Source: Streptomyces sp. A3M-1-3
Lineage (GTDB): Bacteria > Actinomycetota > Actinomycetes > Streptomycetales > Streptomycetaceae
Assembly: GCF_024213665.1 (NCBI RefSeq)
Contig: NZ_JANAVP010000016.1
Span: 102,438 to 166,437, forward strand
Length of the DNA stretch: 64,000 nucleotides
Reading direction: 5' to 3'
Shown: piece by piece, positions 44,487-53,561 of the stretch
Layout of the letters: each line of letters opens with the position of its first letter
Position numbering within the stretch: position 1 is the stretch's first letter
Notes under the pieces: generated by a model
Seen by the model: the letters and a program-made list of their open reading frames with translations, nothing else
Databases searched by the model: none
What the model was told of the DNA's origin: nothing
Position numbers and translations under genes: made by a program

Positions 44487-46736
44487 ATGCCAAAGACGCG
44501 CTCGGGCGGAGGTCTCACGGGGCCCCAGCAGGCCGCCAAGTTCCTCGGTGTCGCCGTGCTCTCCGGAGCCGTGCTGGCTGGCATCGCGCTGCCGGCGGCC
44601 GGAGCGCTCGGTCTCGCGGCCAAGGGCACCGTCGAGGGATTCGACGAAATCCCGGCCAACCTCAAGACACCGCCGCTGAGTCAGCGCACCACGATCCTCG
44701 ACGCCAACGGCGGCCAGATCGCGACGGTCTACTCGCGCGACCGCCAGGTGGTGCGGCTCAAGGACATCTCGCCGTACATGCAGAAGGCGATCGTCGCGAT
44801 CGAGGACGCGCGCTTCTACGAGCACGGGGCGATCGACCTGAAGGGCATCCTGCGCGCGCTCAACCGCAACGCGCAGTCGGGCGTCGCCGCGCAGGGCGCC
44901 TCGACCCTCACTCAGCAGTACGTGAAGAACGTCTTCGTCGAGGAGGCGGGCGACGACCCGACCAAGGTCGCCGAAGCGCAGCAGAAGAGCCTCGGCCGCA
45001 AGATCCGCGAGCTCAAGTACGCGATCCAGGTCGAGGAAGAACTCGGCAAGAAGAAGATCCTCGAGAACTACCTCAACATCACCTTCTTCGGGCAGCAGGC
45101 GTACGGAATCCAGTCCGCCGCGCAGCGCTACTTCAGCAAGCCCGCCAAGGATCTGAAGCTGGAGGAAGCCGCGCTGCTTGCCGGCATTGTCCAGTCGCCG
45201 AGCCGCTACGACCCGGTCAACGACTCCGAAGAGGCCACGAAGCGGCGCAACATCGTGCTGCAGCGCATGGCCGACACCCGCGACATCTCGCAGGGCGAGG
45301 CGGACAAGGCCAAGGAAATCCCGATCAAGCTGAAGGTGAGCAAGCCGAAGAACGGCTGCATCACCGCGGTCAGCGGGGCCGGCTTCTTCTGCGACTACGT
45401 ACGCGAGGTCTTCCTCAGCGACTCCGTCTTCGGAAAGACCAAGGAGGAGCGGGCCAAGGTGTGGAACCAGGGCGGCCTGACGATCCGTACGACGCTCGAC
45501 CCGCAGGCGCAGGAGTCGGTCCAGGCTTCGGTGAAGGAACACGTCTACCAGCGGGACAAGGTCGCCGCGGCGGTGACGCTGGTCGAGCCCGGCACCGGCC
45601 GGATCCTCGGCATGGGACAGTCCAAGCCGTACGGCTTCGGGAACAACGAGACCCAGATCAACTACTCGGTCAACAAGCGGGTGGGCGGCTCGAACTTCGG
45701 CTTCCCGACCGGTTCGACCTTCAAGCCCTTCCTGGCCGCGGCGGCCGTCGAGGGCGGCATGCCGGCGACGCAGAGCTACCCGGCGCCGTACAAGATGCGG
45801 TACCCGGAGTCGGTGCAGACCTGCAGCGACAAGCCGTGGGTGAACAACGGCGGGTTCACGGCGGAGAACGAGAACAGGTCCGAGGTCGGGCCGTACGCCA
45901 TGAAGGAGGCGACGGCCAAGTCCGTCAACACCTACTTCGTGCAGATGCTCGAGCAGACCGGCATGTGCCCGGTGATCGAGATGACCGACAAGCTGGGCGT
46001 CGTCCAGGGCGACGGCAGTAAGCTGCCCGAGTCGCCCGCCGCCCTCTCCCTCGGCTCGAACGGCATCTCGCCGCTGACGATGGCCAACGCGTACGCGGCC
46101 TTCGCGAACCGCGGCATGTACTGCACGCCGATCGCCATCAAGTCCATCCAGACGGCGAACGGCAAGAGCATCCCGGTCCCGAAGTCCCACTGCTCGCGTG
46201 CCATGTCGGAGCAGACCGCCGACACCATCAACACCCTGCTGCGCGGTGTGATCGACTCCGGTACCGGTGAGCAGGCCGGCCTGGGCAGCCGGGACAGCGC
46301 GGGCAAGACGGGTACGACGGACGAGCGCAAGAACGCCTGGTTCGTGGGCTACACCCCGAACATCTCCGGAGCGGTCTGGGTCGGCAGCGCCAGCCAGCAG
46401 GTCGAGATGGAGAACATCACCATCGGCGGCCGCTACCACGGCAAGGTCTTCGGCGGTCAGGTCCCCGGCCCGATCTGGAAGGACGCGGTGAGCGGCGCGC
46501 TGCAAGGCAAGCCCGCGCCCTCCTTCAACACCGTCCACATCCCAGACCCACCGAGGGAAGAGGACCCGGAGGACGACGAGGAGCGGCCGGATGACGACAA
46601 GCCGGGCAGGCCCGGCCGGCCGGGCGGCGGCCAGAAGCCGTGGCCCGGGATCTCGTTCCCGCCGGACCTGATCGGCGGCGGCCAGAACCGCGGCCAGAGC
46701 AACGGCGGCCAGGACGGCGGCGGCAGCGGCCCGTAA
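44487..46736 (+). CDS. Bifunctional class A penicillin-binding protein
   Basis: The product is 749 aa: a membrane anchor (about 18-45), a GT51 transglycosylase domain with the catalytic Glu in AIEDARFYEHG, and a transpeptidase with SxxK in GSTFKPF, an SVN motif and KTGTT. The C terminus is a disordered acidic and then Gly/Pro/Gln-rich tail (PGRPGRPGGGQ). Polymerises and cross-links peptidoglycan at the outer face of the membrane. Confidence 0.95.
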   Translation: MPKTRSGGGLTGPQQAAKFLGVAVLSGAVLAGIALPAAGALGLAAKGTVEGFDEIPANLKTPPLSQRTTILDANGGQIATVYSRDRQVVRLKDISPYMQKAIVAIEDARFYEHGAIDLKGILRALNRNAQSGVAAQGASTLTQQYVKNVFVEEAGDDPTKVAEAQQKSLGRKIRELKYAIQVEEELGKKKILENYLNITFFGQQAYGIQSAAQRYFSKPAKDLKLEEAALLAGIVQSPSRYDPVNDSEEATKRRNIVLQRMADTRDISQGEADKAKEIPIKLKVSKPKNGCITAVSGAGFFCDYVREVFLSDSVFGKTKEERAKVWNQGGLTIRTTLDPQAQESVQASVKEHVYQRDKVAAAVTLVEPGTGRILGMGQSKPYGFGNNETQINYSVNKRVGGSNFGFPTGSTFKPFLAAAAVEGGMPATQSYPAPYKMRYPESVQTCSDKPWVNNGGFTAENENRSEVGPYAMKEATAKSVNTYFVQMLEQTGMCPVIEMTDKLGVVQGDGSKLPESPAALSLGSNGISPLTMANAYAAFANRGMYCTPIAIKSIQTANGKSIPVPKSHCSRAMSEQTADTINTLLRGVIDSGTGEQAGLGSRDSAGKTGTTDERKNAWFVGYTPNISGAVWVGSASQQVEMENITIGGRYHGKVFGGQVPGPIWKDAVSGALQGKPAPSFNTVHIPDPPREEDPEDDEERPDDDKPGRPGRPGGGQKPWPGISFPPDLIGGGQNRGQSNGGQDGGGSGP

Positions 46737-46758
46737 GAGGGGGATAGCGCGGATACGG

Positions 46759-46789
46759 AGAGGGGCACCCGGCGCACTGGCGCCCCTCT
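46759..46789 (+). terminator. Terminator after the PBP gene
   Basis: AGAGGGGC pairs with GCCCCTCT around a 15-base loop, followed by a doubled CTCTACGTATCAC sequence. Confidence 0.6.
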
Positions 46790-46825
46790 ACGTATCACTC
46801 TCTACGTATCACGTCAGCCAGTCAC

Positions 46826-47290
46826 TCAGCCGGCGAGCAGCTTCTTCACCACCGCGGCCACCCGGCCGCCCTCGGCCAGACCCGCCACCTTCGGGTTCAC
46901 GATCTTCATGACCGCCCCCATCGCGCGCGGCCCCTCGGCGCCCGCCGCCCTGGCCTCCTCGACGGCCTGCGTGACGATCGCGGTCAGCTCGTCGTCAGAC
47001 AGCTGCTTCGGCAGGTACTCGGCGAGGATCACGCCCTCCGCCTTCTCCCGCTCGGCCTGCTCGGCACGGCCACCCTGGGCGAAGGCCTCAGCCGCCTCGC
47101 GGCGCTTCTTCGCCTCGCGGGCGATCACCTTCTGCACCTCGTCGTCGGACAGCACACGCGCCGACGTACCCGCGACCTCCTCCTTGGTGATCGCGGAGAG
47201 GGTCAGCCGGAGCGTCGCGGAGCGCAGCTCGTCGCGCGCCTTGATCGACGCGGTGAGGTCTTCCTGCAGCTTGGACTTGAGCGTGGTCAT
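46826..47290 (-). CDS. GatB/YqeY domain protein
   Basis: The product is a 154-aa YqeY-family protein related to the tRNA-binding tail of GatB: KLQEDLTASIKARDELRSAT, then LAEYLPKQLSDDEL and GAVMKIVNPKVAGLAEGGRV. The ATG at 47290. Divergent from the phosphoesterase gene. Confidence 0.92.
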   Translation of the reverse strand: MTTLKSKLQEDLTASIKARDELRSATLRLTLSAITKEEVAGTSARVLSDDEVQKVIAREAKKRREAAEAFAQGGRAEQAEREKAEGVILAEYLPKQLSDDELTAIVTQAVEEARAAGAEGPRAMGAVMKIVNPKVAGLAEGGRVAAVVKKLLAG

Positions 47291-47390
47291 GGGCCCAGTG
47301 TGGCAGGTTGGCCGGGACGAACGCCCGTCAGTTTCCCCAGGTTCCACAGGGGCGCGGACCGCGCGTACGGCCGTCTGCGACGATGGGCAC

Positions 47391-48329
47391 ATGCGTGCAC
47401 GCTTCGGAGCCCCCCTGAGAATCACCGCAGGAATCGCGGCAGTCGGCGCGGCCGGCCTCGCCTACGCCGCCGGCTTCGAGGCCCGGTCCTTCAGGCTCAG
47501 GCGGATCACGCTGCCTGTGCTGCCGCAGGGCATGCGGCCGCTGCGCGTCCTCCAGGTCTCCGACATCCACATGGTCAGCGGGCAGCACAAGAAGCGGCGG
47601 TGGCTCCAGTCGCTGGCCGGGCTGCGCCCCGACTTCGTCGTCAACACCGGAGACAACCTCTCCGACCCGGAGGGCGTGCCGGAGGTGCTCGATGCGCTCG
47701 GGCCGCTGATGGAGCTCCCCGGTGTGTACGTCTTCGGCTCCAACGACTACTACGGCCCCAAGCTGCGCAACCCGGCCCGCTACCTGATCGAGAAGGCCCA
47801 TGGCCGGCACGGTCTGAACGGCAACGCACCTGCCGTCGGCGTCGTCCACAACCCGTGGGAGGGGCTGCGCGACGCCTTCGACGCCGCGGGTTGGCTGGGC
47901 CTCAGCAACACCCGCGGCAGTCTCAAGATCGACGGCTACGAGATCGCCTTCACGGGCCTGGACGACCCGCACATCAAGCGGGACCGGTACGAGCGGGTCG
48001 CGGGCGGCCCCGAGACCGGCGCCGACCTGTCCCTCGCTGTCGTCCACGCGCCGTACCTGCGCACGCTCGACGCCTTCACCGCGGACGGCTACCCGCTGAT
48101 CCTCGCCGGCCACACGCACGGCGGGCAGCTGTGCATCCCCTTCTACGGGGCGCTGGTCACCAACTGCGACCTCGACACGGACCGGGTCAAGGGCCTCTCC
48201 ACCCACCGGGCGGGCGGAAACCGCTCGTACCTCCACGTCTCGGCGGGCTGCGGCACCAACCGCTACACCCCCGTTCGCTTCGCCTGCCCGCCGGAGGCGA
48301 CCCTCCTCACGCTGACCGCCGGCGACTGA
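47391..48329 (+). CDS. Membrane-anchored metallophosphoesterase
   Basis: The product is 312 aa: an N-terminal hydrophobic anchor (about 8-25), then calcineurin-like motifs VSDIHM, NTGDNLSD, GSNDYYG and AGHTHGGQL that bind two metals. Related to YaeI/UDP-diacylglucosamine hydrolase-type enzymes. Last core gene before the tRNA and the integrated element. Confidence 0.9.
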   Translation: MRARFGAPLRITAGIAAVGAAGLAYAAGFEARSFRLRRITLPVLPQGMRPLRVLQVSDIHMVSGQHKKRRWLQSLAGLRPDFVVNTGDNLSDPEGVPEVLDALGPLMELPGVYVFGSNDYYGPKLRNPARYLIEKAHGRHGLNGNAPAVGVVHNPWEGLRDAFDAAGWLGLSNTRGSLKIDGYEIAFTGLDDPHIKRDRYERVAGGPETGADLSLAVVHAPYLRTLDAFTADGYPLILAGHTHGGQLCIPFYGALVTNCDLDTDRVKGLSTHRAGGNRSYLHVSAGCGTNRYTPVRFACPPEATLLTLTAGD

Positions 48330-48438
48330 CCCCGGCCACGCGGCTGCCGCTCACCGCCTGTGCCCGGCGAAAACCTGATTTCGTCTCCGGCCGTCGGTCC
48401 GCTAAAGTAATCGATGTCGCCGCGACGAGCGGGACAAT

Positions 48439-48512
48439 CGGGGTGTAGCGCAGCTTGGCAGCGCGCTTCGTTCGGGACGAAGAGGTCGTGGGTTCAAATC
48501 CCGCCACCCCGA
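48439..48512 (+). tRNA. tRNA-Pro(CGG), AICE integration site
   Basis: The acceptor stem CGGGGTG pairs with CACCCCG. The anticodon arm CTTCG-TTCGGGA-CGAAG gives anticodon CGG, and the T-arm has GGTTCAAATCC. No encoded CCA. The int gene lies 78 bp beyond the 3' end, so the 3' half should form attL. Confidence 0.95.
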
Positions 48513-48528
48513 CAGCTAAGTAGCAGGT

Positions 48529-48564
48529 CAGAGGGCAGGTACTGAGTTCAGTACCTGCCCTCTG
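48529..48564. terminator. Perfect 17-bp hairpin between tRNA-Pro and int
   Basis: CAGAGGGCAGGTACTGA (48529-48545) pairs perfectly with 48548-48564, with only GT between. It serves int on the minus strand and the tRNA on the plus strand. Confidence 0.9.
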
Positions 48565-48589
48565 GCGTTGTGCGTGACTAACTGCGTGA

Positions 48590-49756
48590 CTACGGCTCCG
48601 GGTCGATCTTGAAGATGCCGTCCATCACGGTCGCCCCGGTCTGGATCACGGGACGGATCTGCTTCCGGTAGACCTCCTCGGTGACGGCCGTACCGGAGTG
48701 CCCCACCAACCGCGAGATCTCTTCGAGCGGTACCCCCTTGTCGGAGAGCAGCGACACAAAGCTGTGCCGCAGCTCACGCGGGGTCCACTCCTTCGCCTCC
48801 ACTCCCTCGGCGTCGGCGATGGCCTGTCGGAAGGCCCGGCGAACGTTGGTGGAGTCCAGCTCCGTACCCGTGGCGGAGGAGAAGACGAGACCGCGCTCCT
48901 CCCACTTCTCCCCCGCTGCGAGGCGGTCCCAGCCCTGGTCCTCCCACTGCTGCCAGAGCGCGTCCACGCAGCGCGCCGGGAGCGCGATCGTCCGTCGGGA
49001 CTTCTTCGTCTTGGTGTCGCCACCGGTCCGGACCGACCGCCACACCGCGATGTGCGGCGGGACGGGAGGGTTCGCGTCCGGGTCTCCCTTCAGGAAGACG
49101 TGGTTCCAGGTGAGCGCCCGCAGCTCCTCCGTACGGGCCCCGGTGAGCAGGGCCAGCACGATGTACGCGTGCGCGGACGTACCGGCGGCGGACTTGAGGA
49201 CCGCCTCCGCCTGGGCGAGGGTGAGCGCCTTCGACGGCCGGCCGGGCTGCCCGGTCGGGATGGCGCACAGCTCCACGATGTTCCGCTTCACCTTGTCTCG
49301 CACCATGGCCCGCTTGACCGCGCGGTTCAGGCAGGAGTGGATGCCCTGCAGCGTCCGCGTGCTCAGCGTCTTGGACTTCTCGGCGAGCCACCTGTCCACG
49401 TCCTCACCGCTCAGCTCACGGAGCTTCCGGGCGCCTAGGGCGGGGATGACGTGGTTGCGGCTGAGAGACGTGCAGGCGTCCAGGGTGCCCTTGTCCCGAC
49501 CGGCCAGCCCGTACATCAGCCAGTCGTTGACCGCGTTCTCCACCGTGTAGTTGGTGGGGGCGATGGCGAGTCCGTCCTCGTGGTCCCGCAGTACCTCCTT
49601 CAGCTTGTTCTTGGCCTCGGTCTTGGTCTTGCCGCTGCCCCGCTTCACGATGCGCTTGCCGCTCGGGTCGTACCCGAGGTGCGCGGTCGCGATCCAGCGC
49701 TGACGCTTCTCGTCCCAGTGCAGGCCGCCGTCTCCCCTGCTGCGGCGCGTGGTCAC
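48590..49756 (-). CDS. int: Tyrosine site-specific integrase of the AICE
   Basis: The product is a 388-aa tyrosine recombinase. It has an N-terminal AP2-like arm-binding region (GGLHWDEKRQRWIATAHLGY), a SAM-like core-binding domain, and a catalytic domain with Arg in LLTGARTEELR, HxxR-type LRHSFVS, LVGHSG and the Tyr nucleophile in EEVYRK. I take the GTG at 49756, which overlaps the natural stop of xis (GTGA). The upstream open frame continues only because xis is frameshifted. Confidence 0.93.
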   Translation of the reverse strand: MTTRRSRGDGGLHWDEKRQRWIATAHLGYDPSGKRIVKRGSGKTKTEAKNKLKEVLRDHEDGLAIAPTNYTVENAVNDWLMYGLAGRDKGTLDACTSLSRNHVIPALGARKLRELSGEDVDRWLAEKSKTLSTRTLQGIHSCLNRAVKRAMVRDKVKRNIVELCAIPTGQPGRPSKALTLAQAEAVLKSAAGTSAHAYIVLALLTGARTEELRALTWNHVFLKGDPDANPPVPPHIAVWRSVRTGGDTKTKKSRRTIALPARCVDALWQQWEDQGWDRLAAGEKWEERGLVFSSATGTELDSTNVRRAFRQAIADAEGVEAKEWTPRELRHSFVSLLSDKGVPLEEISRLVGHSGTAVTEEVYRKQIRPVIQTGATVMDGIFKIDPEP

Positions 49757-49975
49757 TCGTGTTCTCCTGCCTCGCGCTCCAGCAGCGCGACGTACTCGTT
49801 GATGGCGGACACCGGGATGAACCGCGCGCGGCCCCTCCTTCACCGTGCGGAGACGGCCCGTGCGGATCAGGTCGTAGACGACGGTGCGGCTCATGCGCAG
49901 GACTCGCGTGGCGTCCTTCACTCGGTAGAGAACGGGCTCGGCGAGCGTGTCCGGCTCGGGGACGGCGAGAGTCAC
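49753..49975 (-). pseudogene. xis: Excisionase (Xis), frameshifted
   Basis: ATG at 49975 gives MTLAVPEPDTLAEPVLYRVK and a MerR/Xis-type helix-turn-helix (MSRTVVYDLIRTGRLRTVKEG). The conserved continuation RARFIPVSAINEYVALLERE is in the next frame, ending in TGA at 49753. The shift lies in GGAGGGGCCGCGCGCGG near 49,828-49,840 and equals one extra base. As written, the xis frame reads into int and would give a 461-aa fusion. This is either a mutation, a sequencing error or recoding. Confidence 0.75.
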
Positions 49976-51132
49976 GGGGTCCTCCGGTTGTCGGGCGAGG
50001 GGCGACCGGACAGCCCGGACAGGTCGAATTCCGACTGTCCGGGGTGTTCAGGCTGGTCAGACGGGATGACCGGACAGTCGGACAGCTCGGACACATCCGG
50101 AGTGCCCTGCGTCCGGCTCTGTGTGTCCGGGAAGTACTGGCCGCCGGCGTCTTTCGTGAGCTGTCCGTCGGCGGCCATGCGCGAGCAGGTGCGCCGGATA
50201 GTGTCGGCGTCGACGTTCGGGAGTGCAGCCGCCATGTCCTTCGGCCTCGCCCCGGGGTTGGTCCGGACAAACTTGAGGATGGCGGCTCGGGTGTCGCCGA
50301 CGGTGTGGTCGGAGACCGGTCCGTCGAGCAAGTGCCAGGCGCCCGAGGCAGCTTGGAACTGGAGGGCATACTCCGCTTCGTCGACGTCGCGACCGGTGAC
50401 GTGGAGAATCCCGTCAGCCTGCCCACGGGCCCGCTTGAGTACGAGCGTGGCGTCGGCCGCCCCCGCAATGCCGTTGGTGCCAGAGACCTCGGTGAGGAAG
50501 TCCTCGGAGGCCATCTTGCGGACGTGGTGGACCAGGACGACGGCGATGCCGTAGTGGTCCGCGAGCCGCTTGGCGTAGCCGACGGCGACGTAGTCGGCGT
50601 CGTACGCGGACGCTCCCTGTGGGGCTTGGCCGCGCATCTTGGCGAACACGTCGATGACGACCATGCGGGCGTCCGGGTTGCGGTCGAGCCATCCGGCGAT
50701 GGCCTCCACCCCGCCCTGCGGGAAGGGCGGGCACTCGGTCACGAGGGTGAGACCGGCCGGCGCCTTCTGGCCTCCCAGGAGCTTGCCCATGCGGGTCTGA
50801 AGACGGCGCGGGGTGTCCTCCAGGGCCAGGTACAGCACCGGGCCTCCCTGAACGGGAACGGAGTCGAAGGCGTTGCCCCCGGCGGCGACCGAGAGGCCGA
50901 GACCGAGGGAGAGCCAGGACTTGCCCACCTTCGGCGGACCGGCGAGCAGGCTCACGCCCTCGGCGAGGATGCCGGGAACAGCCCACTTCGGCTCGGGGAA
51001 GTCCGCGGCCATGAGCTGATCGGCGGTCCACGCAGTCCGCGGGCGCTCCCGCTTCGACGGCGCCTCGGGAGCAGCGGGCTGGTCGCTGGGAACGGAGTAC
51101 AGGTGCAGCGGCGGAATCGGGTTGGTGCTCAT
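49972..51132 (-). CDS. RepA-like AAA/RecA-fold ATPase, AICE replication
   Basis: The product is 386 aa. A RecA/DnaB-like ATPase domain has Walker A AGPPKVGKSW, Walker B RMVVIDVFAKM and a VLVHHVRK sensor, as in plasmid RepA/RSF1010-type helicases. A winged-helix-like region (DTIRRTCSRMAADGQLTKD) follows. The last ~50 residues are Ser/Pro/Asp-rich and are encoded by CGGACAG-type DNA repeats (50005-50095). Overlaps xis by four bases and the 45-aa ORF by four bases. Confidence 0.85.
   Translation of the reverse strand: MSTNPIPPLHLYSVPSDQPAAPEAPSKRERPRTAWTADQLMAADFPEPKWAVPGILAEGVSLLAGPPKVGKSWLSLGLGLSVAAGGNAFDSVPVQGGPVLYLALEDTPRRLQTRMGKLLGGQKAPAGLTLVTECPPFPQGGVEAIAGWLDRNPDARMVVIDVFAKMRGQAPQGASAYDADYVAVGYAKRLADHYGIAVVLVHHVRKMASEDFLTEVSGTNGIAGAADATLVLKRARGQADGILHVTGRDVDEAEYALQFQAASGAWHLLDGPVSDHTVGDTRAAILKFVRTNPGARPKDMAAALPNVDADTIRRTCSRMAADGQLTKDAGGQYFPDTQSRTQGTPDVSELSDCPVIPSDQPEHPGQSEFDLSGLSGRPSPDNRRTP
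50005..50095 (+). repeat. CGGACAG-rich repeat block, copy A
   Basis: GACCGGACAGCCCGGACAGG, then CTGTCCGGGG, GGTCAG and CCGGACAGTCGGACAGCTCG. The whole block recurs in inverted orientation at 62391-62479. Confidence 0.75.
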
Positions 51133-51266
51133 GCTGCTGTCCTGCCTTCCTGCGAGTCAGAGCCAAGAGCTGAAAGGACGCCTTCGGCGACGACCTTCGA
51201 GGCGCCCACGGCCCGTACGGGGCAAAGCTGTTTGGCGGCGCTGGGCTGATTGGTGGTGGGAGTCAC
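51129..51266 (-). CDS. 45-aa linker protein between prim-pol and Rep ATPase
   Basis: GTG at 51266 (VTPTTNQPSAAKQLCPVRAV) to TGA at 51129. The start overlaps the prim-pol stop and the stop overlaps the ATPase start, each by four bases (GTGA, ATGA). That exact fit makes chance unlikely. It is short, Ala/Ser-rich and of unknown role; it may simply sustain translational coupling. Confidence 0.55.
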   Translation of the reverse strand: MTPTTNQPSAAKQLCPVRAVGASKVVAEGVLSALGSDSQEGRTAA

Positions 51267-52159
51267 GAAGCCCTCCCGGCGCTAAGCCCGTTGGTGACGG
51301 CCCGGTGGGCGTAGGACGCGGGGACGCCGACGGAGACGGCGGTATCGATGATCTGCCGCTCGATGGCGTCGAGTCCGCAGGGTCCGGGGCACTGCTCGTG
51401 CTGTGCTCCGAGAAAGCGGGCCACGCCGAACGCCTGCGATCCGGCGCCCGAATCGCTACGGCTGCGAACCAGGGCGAGGCCCCGTTCGAGGCCGGTGCGG
51501 ACGTATGCCTCGGTGTGCCTGCACCCGGTGGCCACGGTCCTGTCCCACTCGGCGCGGGCCGGTGATGAAGAAGCCACCCCCCGCGGGGGCGGGGTGGTCT
51601 CTTCCCTCTCCAGGAGCGCGTGGACGGCCGTCGGCAGATCCGACAGGGTGCCGCTACCGGGACCGAGCCAGCGGGCGTATGCCATGCGGGACTTGATGTC
51701 CACACCCGGCCGGACTGAATTCGCCGAGGCGACGGTGCCCCGGTAGATCCAGTGCTCGCCCCGTGTCGTCTGCACCGTGCGGGTGGCCGGCAGAGTCCGG
51801 CGGGCCCACACGACCGCATCGGCGTGGTCCAGGTCGACAACGGTCAGCCCAGCCCCGGCGGGGTGGTAGGCCACAGCCACGGCGCGGCGCCAGGCACCCG
51901 CCCATGCGTGGGAGGTGAGCACGTTGGCGTTGGTGGTGGCCGCTGCCCAGCCGTGGCACGGAGCCGGGCACTGGCAGGTGCCCGCGCTCTTCATGTGGGG
52001 GCGCCCACCGCAGGCACCGTCGGCGCAGGCGCGGCAGTTCCCGAACGGGACCTTGCCCTCCCGCAACGGCAGCACCGGCACACCGGCTCGTGCAAGCTTC
52101 AATGCGTGCAACAGGAGCGGCCGGTGATCGTCTCGCCGGATGGGGATCGAATAAGTCAT
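51263..52159 (-). CDS. Prim-pol (bifunctional primase/polymerase) protein
   Basis: The product is 298 aa with an archaeo-eukaryotic primase fold: the acidic pair in VVDLDHAD (Asp109/Asp111) and the nucleotide-binding His in TRGEHW (His136). A Cys-rich insertion (Cys42, 45, 50, 62, 64, 68) before the catalytic pair may bind zinc. With the ATPase it forms the AICE replication module. ATG at 52159, preceded by a leader hairpin. Confidence 0.87.
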   Translation of the reverse strand: MTYSIPIRRDDHRPLLLHALKLARAGVPVLPLREGKVPFGNCRACADGACGGRPHMKSAGTCQCPAPCHGWAAATTNANVLTSHAWAGAWRRAVAVAYHPAGAGLTVVDLDHADAVVWARRTLPATRTVQTTRGEHWIYRGTVASANSVRPGVDIKSRMAYARWLGPGSGTLSDLPTAVHALLEREETTPPPRGVASSSPARAEWDRTVATGCRHTEAYVRTGLERGLALVRSRSDSGAGSQAFGVARFLGAQHEQCPGPCGLDAIERQIIDTAVSVGVPASYAHRAVTNGLSAGRAS

Positions 52160-52191
52160 GCTGGGAGTTCTCCTGTCTGTCTTCGTGCAAT

Positions 52192-52239
52192 CAGGGAGAA
52201 CCGCGGCGGCGGGCGACCTTGGTGGGGAGTCCCGCCGCC
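52192..52239 (-). promoter_or_regulatory. Conserved leader hairpin, copy 1
   Basis: In minus-strand RNA GGCGGCGGG pairs with CCCGCCGCC around ACTCCCCACCAAGGTCG, followed by GGTTCTCCCTGA. It ends about 35 bases before the prim-pol start and is nearly identical to 58812-58858. Confidence 0.65.
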
Positions 52240-52248
52240 GCGGCGTTG

Positions 52249-52764
52249 CTACTTGTTTTTGGCCCACAGGCCGTACTCCTGGCGGACGTAGCCGCGGGGG
52301 TCGGCGATGGCCTCGGGGTGCTCCGGCCAGTACGGGGTGCCGCCGTAGTTCCCGACTCCGTCGCGGTCGACATCCAGCAGCTTGCGGGCGGCGTTGAGCG
52401 CGACCTCGGGGGCGTCAGTGTGGATGCCGGCGGTCCTGTCGTCCAGGGCGATGCGGTCCAACAGGGCGGCCTTGCGGAGCCAGAACTCCCGCACGTCCGA
52501 CTGATGCACGGGCCACAAGGCCTCGCGCGCCCTCTGGGCGGTCCAGCCGATCTCGCTGATGATGTTCGGCGCCTTGGCGTACGCCTGCTCCGGCGTCGGC
52601 CACTTCTCGGTGTGCTCGCGGTGCTCGGCGGTGACGTACAGCCGCTCCTTGTCCGAGGTGCGGGAGGGCGAGCGCCGTACGGCTCCGGTCGTGAACGCCT
52701 GCGCGAGGGCGGTGGTGACCCGCTCGGTGTCGGTGGGGTCGCAGATGATGCGGATCTCGAACAT
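52249..52764 (-). CDS. Conserved AICE hypothetical protein
   Basis: The product is 171 aa, soluble and charged, opening MFEIRIICDPTDTERVTTAL, with a central GWTAQRAREALWPV segment and a C-terminal YVRQEYGLWAKNK. No enzymatic motif. Lies in the replication/transfer operon, three bp after the membrane protein stop. Confidence 0.75.
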   Translation of the reverse strand: MFEIRIICDPTDTERVTTALAQAFTTGAVRRSPSRTSDKERLYVTAEHREHTEKWPTPEQAYAKAPNIISEIGWTAQRAREALWPVHQSDVREFWLRKAALLDRIALDDRTAGIHTDAPEVALNAARKLLDVDRDGVGNYGGTPYWPEHPEAIADPRGYVRQEYGLWAKNK

Positions 52765-52767
52765 GTC

Positions 52768-53361
52768 TCAGTGCTCCTTGGTGATCTCGATGGCGGCCGC
52801 TCGGGTGAGGGCGAGCGGGTCGAAGCCGGGCAGCGCGGCGCGCTGGGTGAGGGCCTGCGCGAGGGCGGTGGCGTAGGCGGCGCTCTCGCGGGAGACCTCG
52901 ATCTGTGTTCCGGCCCGCATCGCTTCCACGCGTTCGACGTGGGCGTGGTCCTCGCGGCGCTCGGTGATGCGGCGCTCGTACGCGGTGGTTTCGCGGCGGT
53001 CGGTGCGCCAATACCGGGCGGCGAGGCCGTACGCGACGGCGGTGGCCAATGCCCACAGCAGCAGCGGGAGGGAGAGGCCGTCGGCGTATCCGGCGACCCC
53101 GGCGAGGGCGAGTCCTCCGGCGGCGGCGAATGCGGTTCCGGCGATGGTGCTGTCACCGCGGCGTCCGGCGGAGGCGAAGGCGCCGGCCGTGGCCGCTCCG
53201 GTGGCGAGCACGACCATCAACGCGGCGTTTCCGGTGGAGTGTTCGGCGCCGTTGGTGTTCCAGATCCGGCCGAGGATCAGCACCGTGGACGTAGCGACCG
53301 CGGGGGCCGCCTTGGGGGTGGCGTGGGCGAGCCAGTGCCGGTGGAGGATCGGTTCGTTCAT
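52768..53361 (-). CDS. AICE membrane protein, Spd-like
   Basis: The product is 197 aa with about four hydrophobic segments (25-125), then a charged coiled tail (TTAYERRITERREDHAHVER). The layout fits spread proteins that move elements between mycelial compartments, but no direct family motif is visible. Confidence 0.65.
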   Translation of the reverse strand: MNEPILHRHWLAHATPKAAPAVATSTVLILGRIWNTNGAEHSTGNAALMVVLATGAATAGAFASAGRRGDSTIAGTAFAAAGGLALAGVAGYADGLSLPLLLWALATAVAYGLAARYWRTDRRETTAYERRITERREDHAHVERVEAMRAGTQIEVSRESAAYATALAQALTQRAALPGFDPLALTRAAAIEITKEH

Positions 53362-53372
53362 GACCGGGCTCC

Positions 53373-53561
53373 CTACAGGTTGGGTATGGCGTCGATGACG
53401 GCGGTGGCGAGTTCGTTGATGGGTCCGGAGGCGCCGGTGGAGGCGAGGAAGAACCCGAACATCACGGCGATGAACGCGGAGCCGTAGCCGAGGGTCTTGG
53501 AGCGCAGGAGGAAGAACAGGACGAGTCCGAAGAGCAGGACCAGGGAGACGGTGACGGCCAT
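53373..53561 (-). CDS. Small membrane protein, SpdD-like
   Basis: The product is 62 aa with two hydrophobic helices (MAVTVSLVLLFGLVLFFLL, then FIAVMFGFFLAST). The ATG at 53561 has an ideal AAAGGAG. The frame is open upstream to 53694, which could add 44 residues, but the ribosome site favours the short form. Confidence 0.7.
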   Translation of the reverse strand: MAVTVSLVLLFGLVLFFLLRSKTLGYGSAFIAVMFGFFLASTGASGPINELATAVIDAIPNL

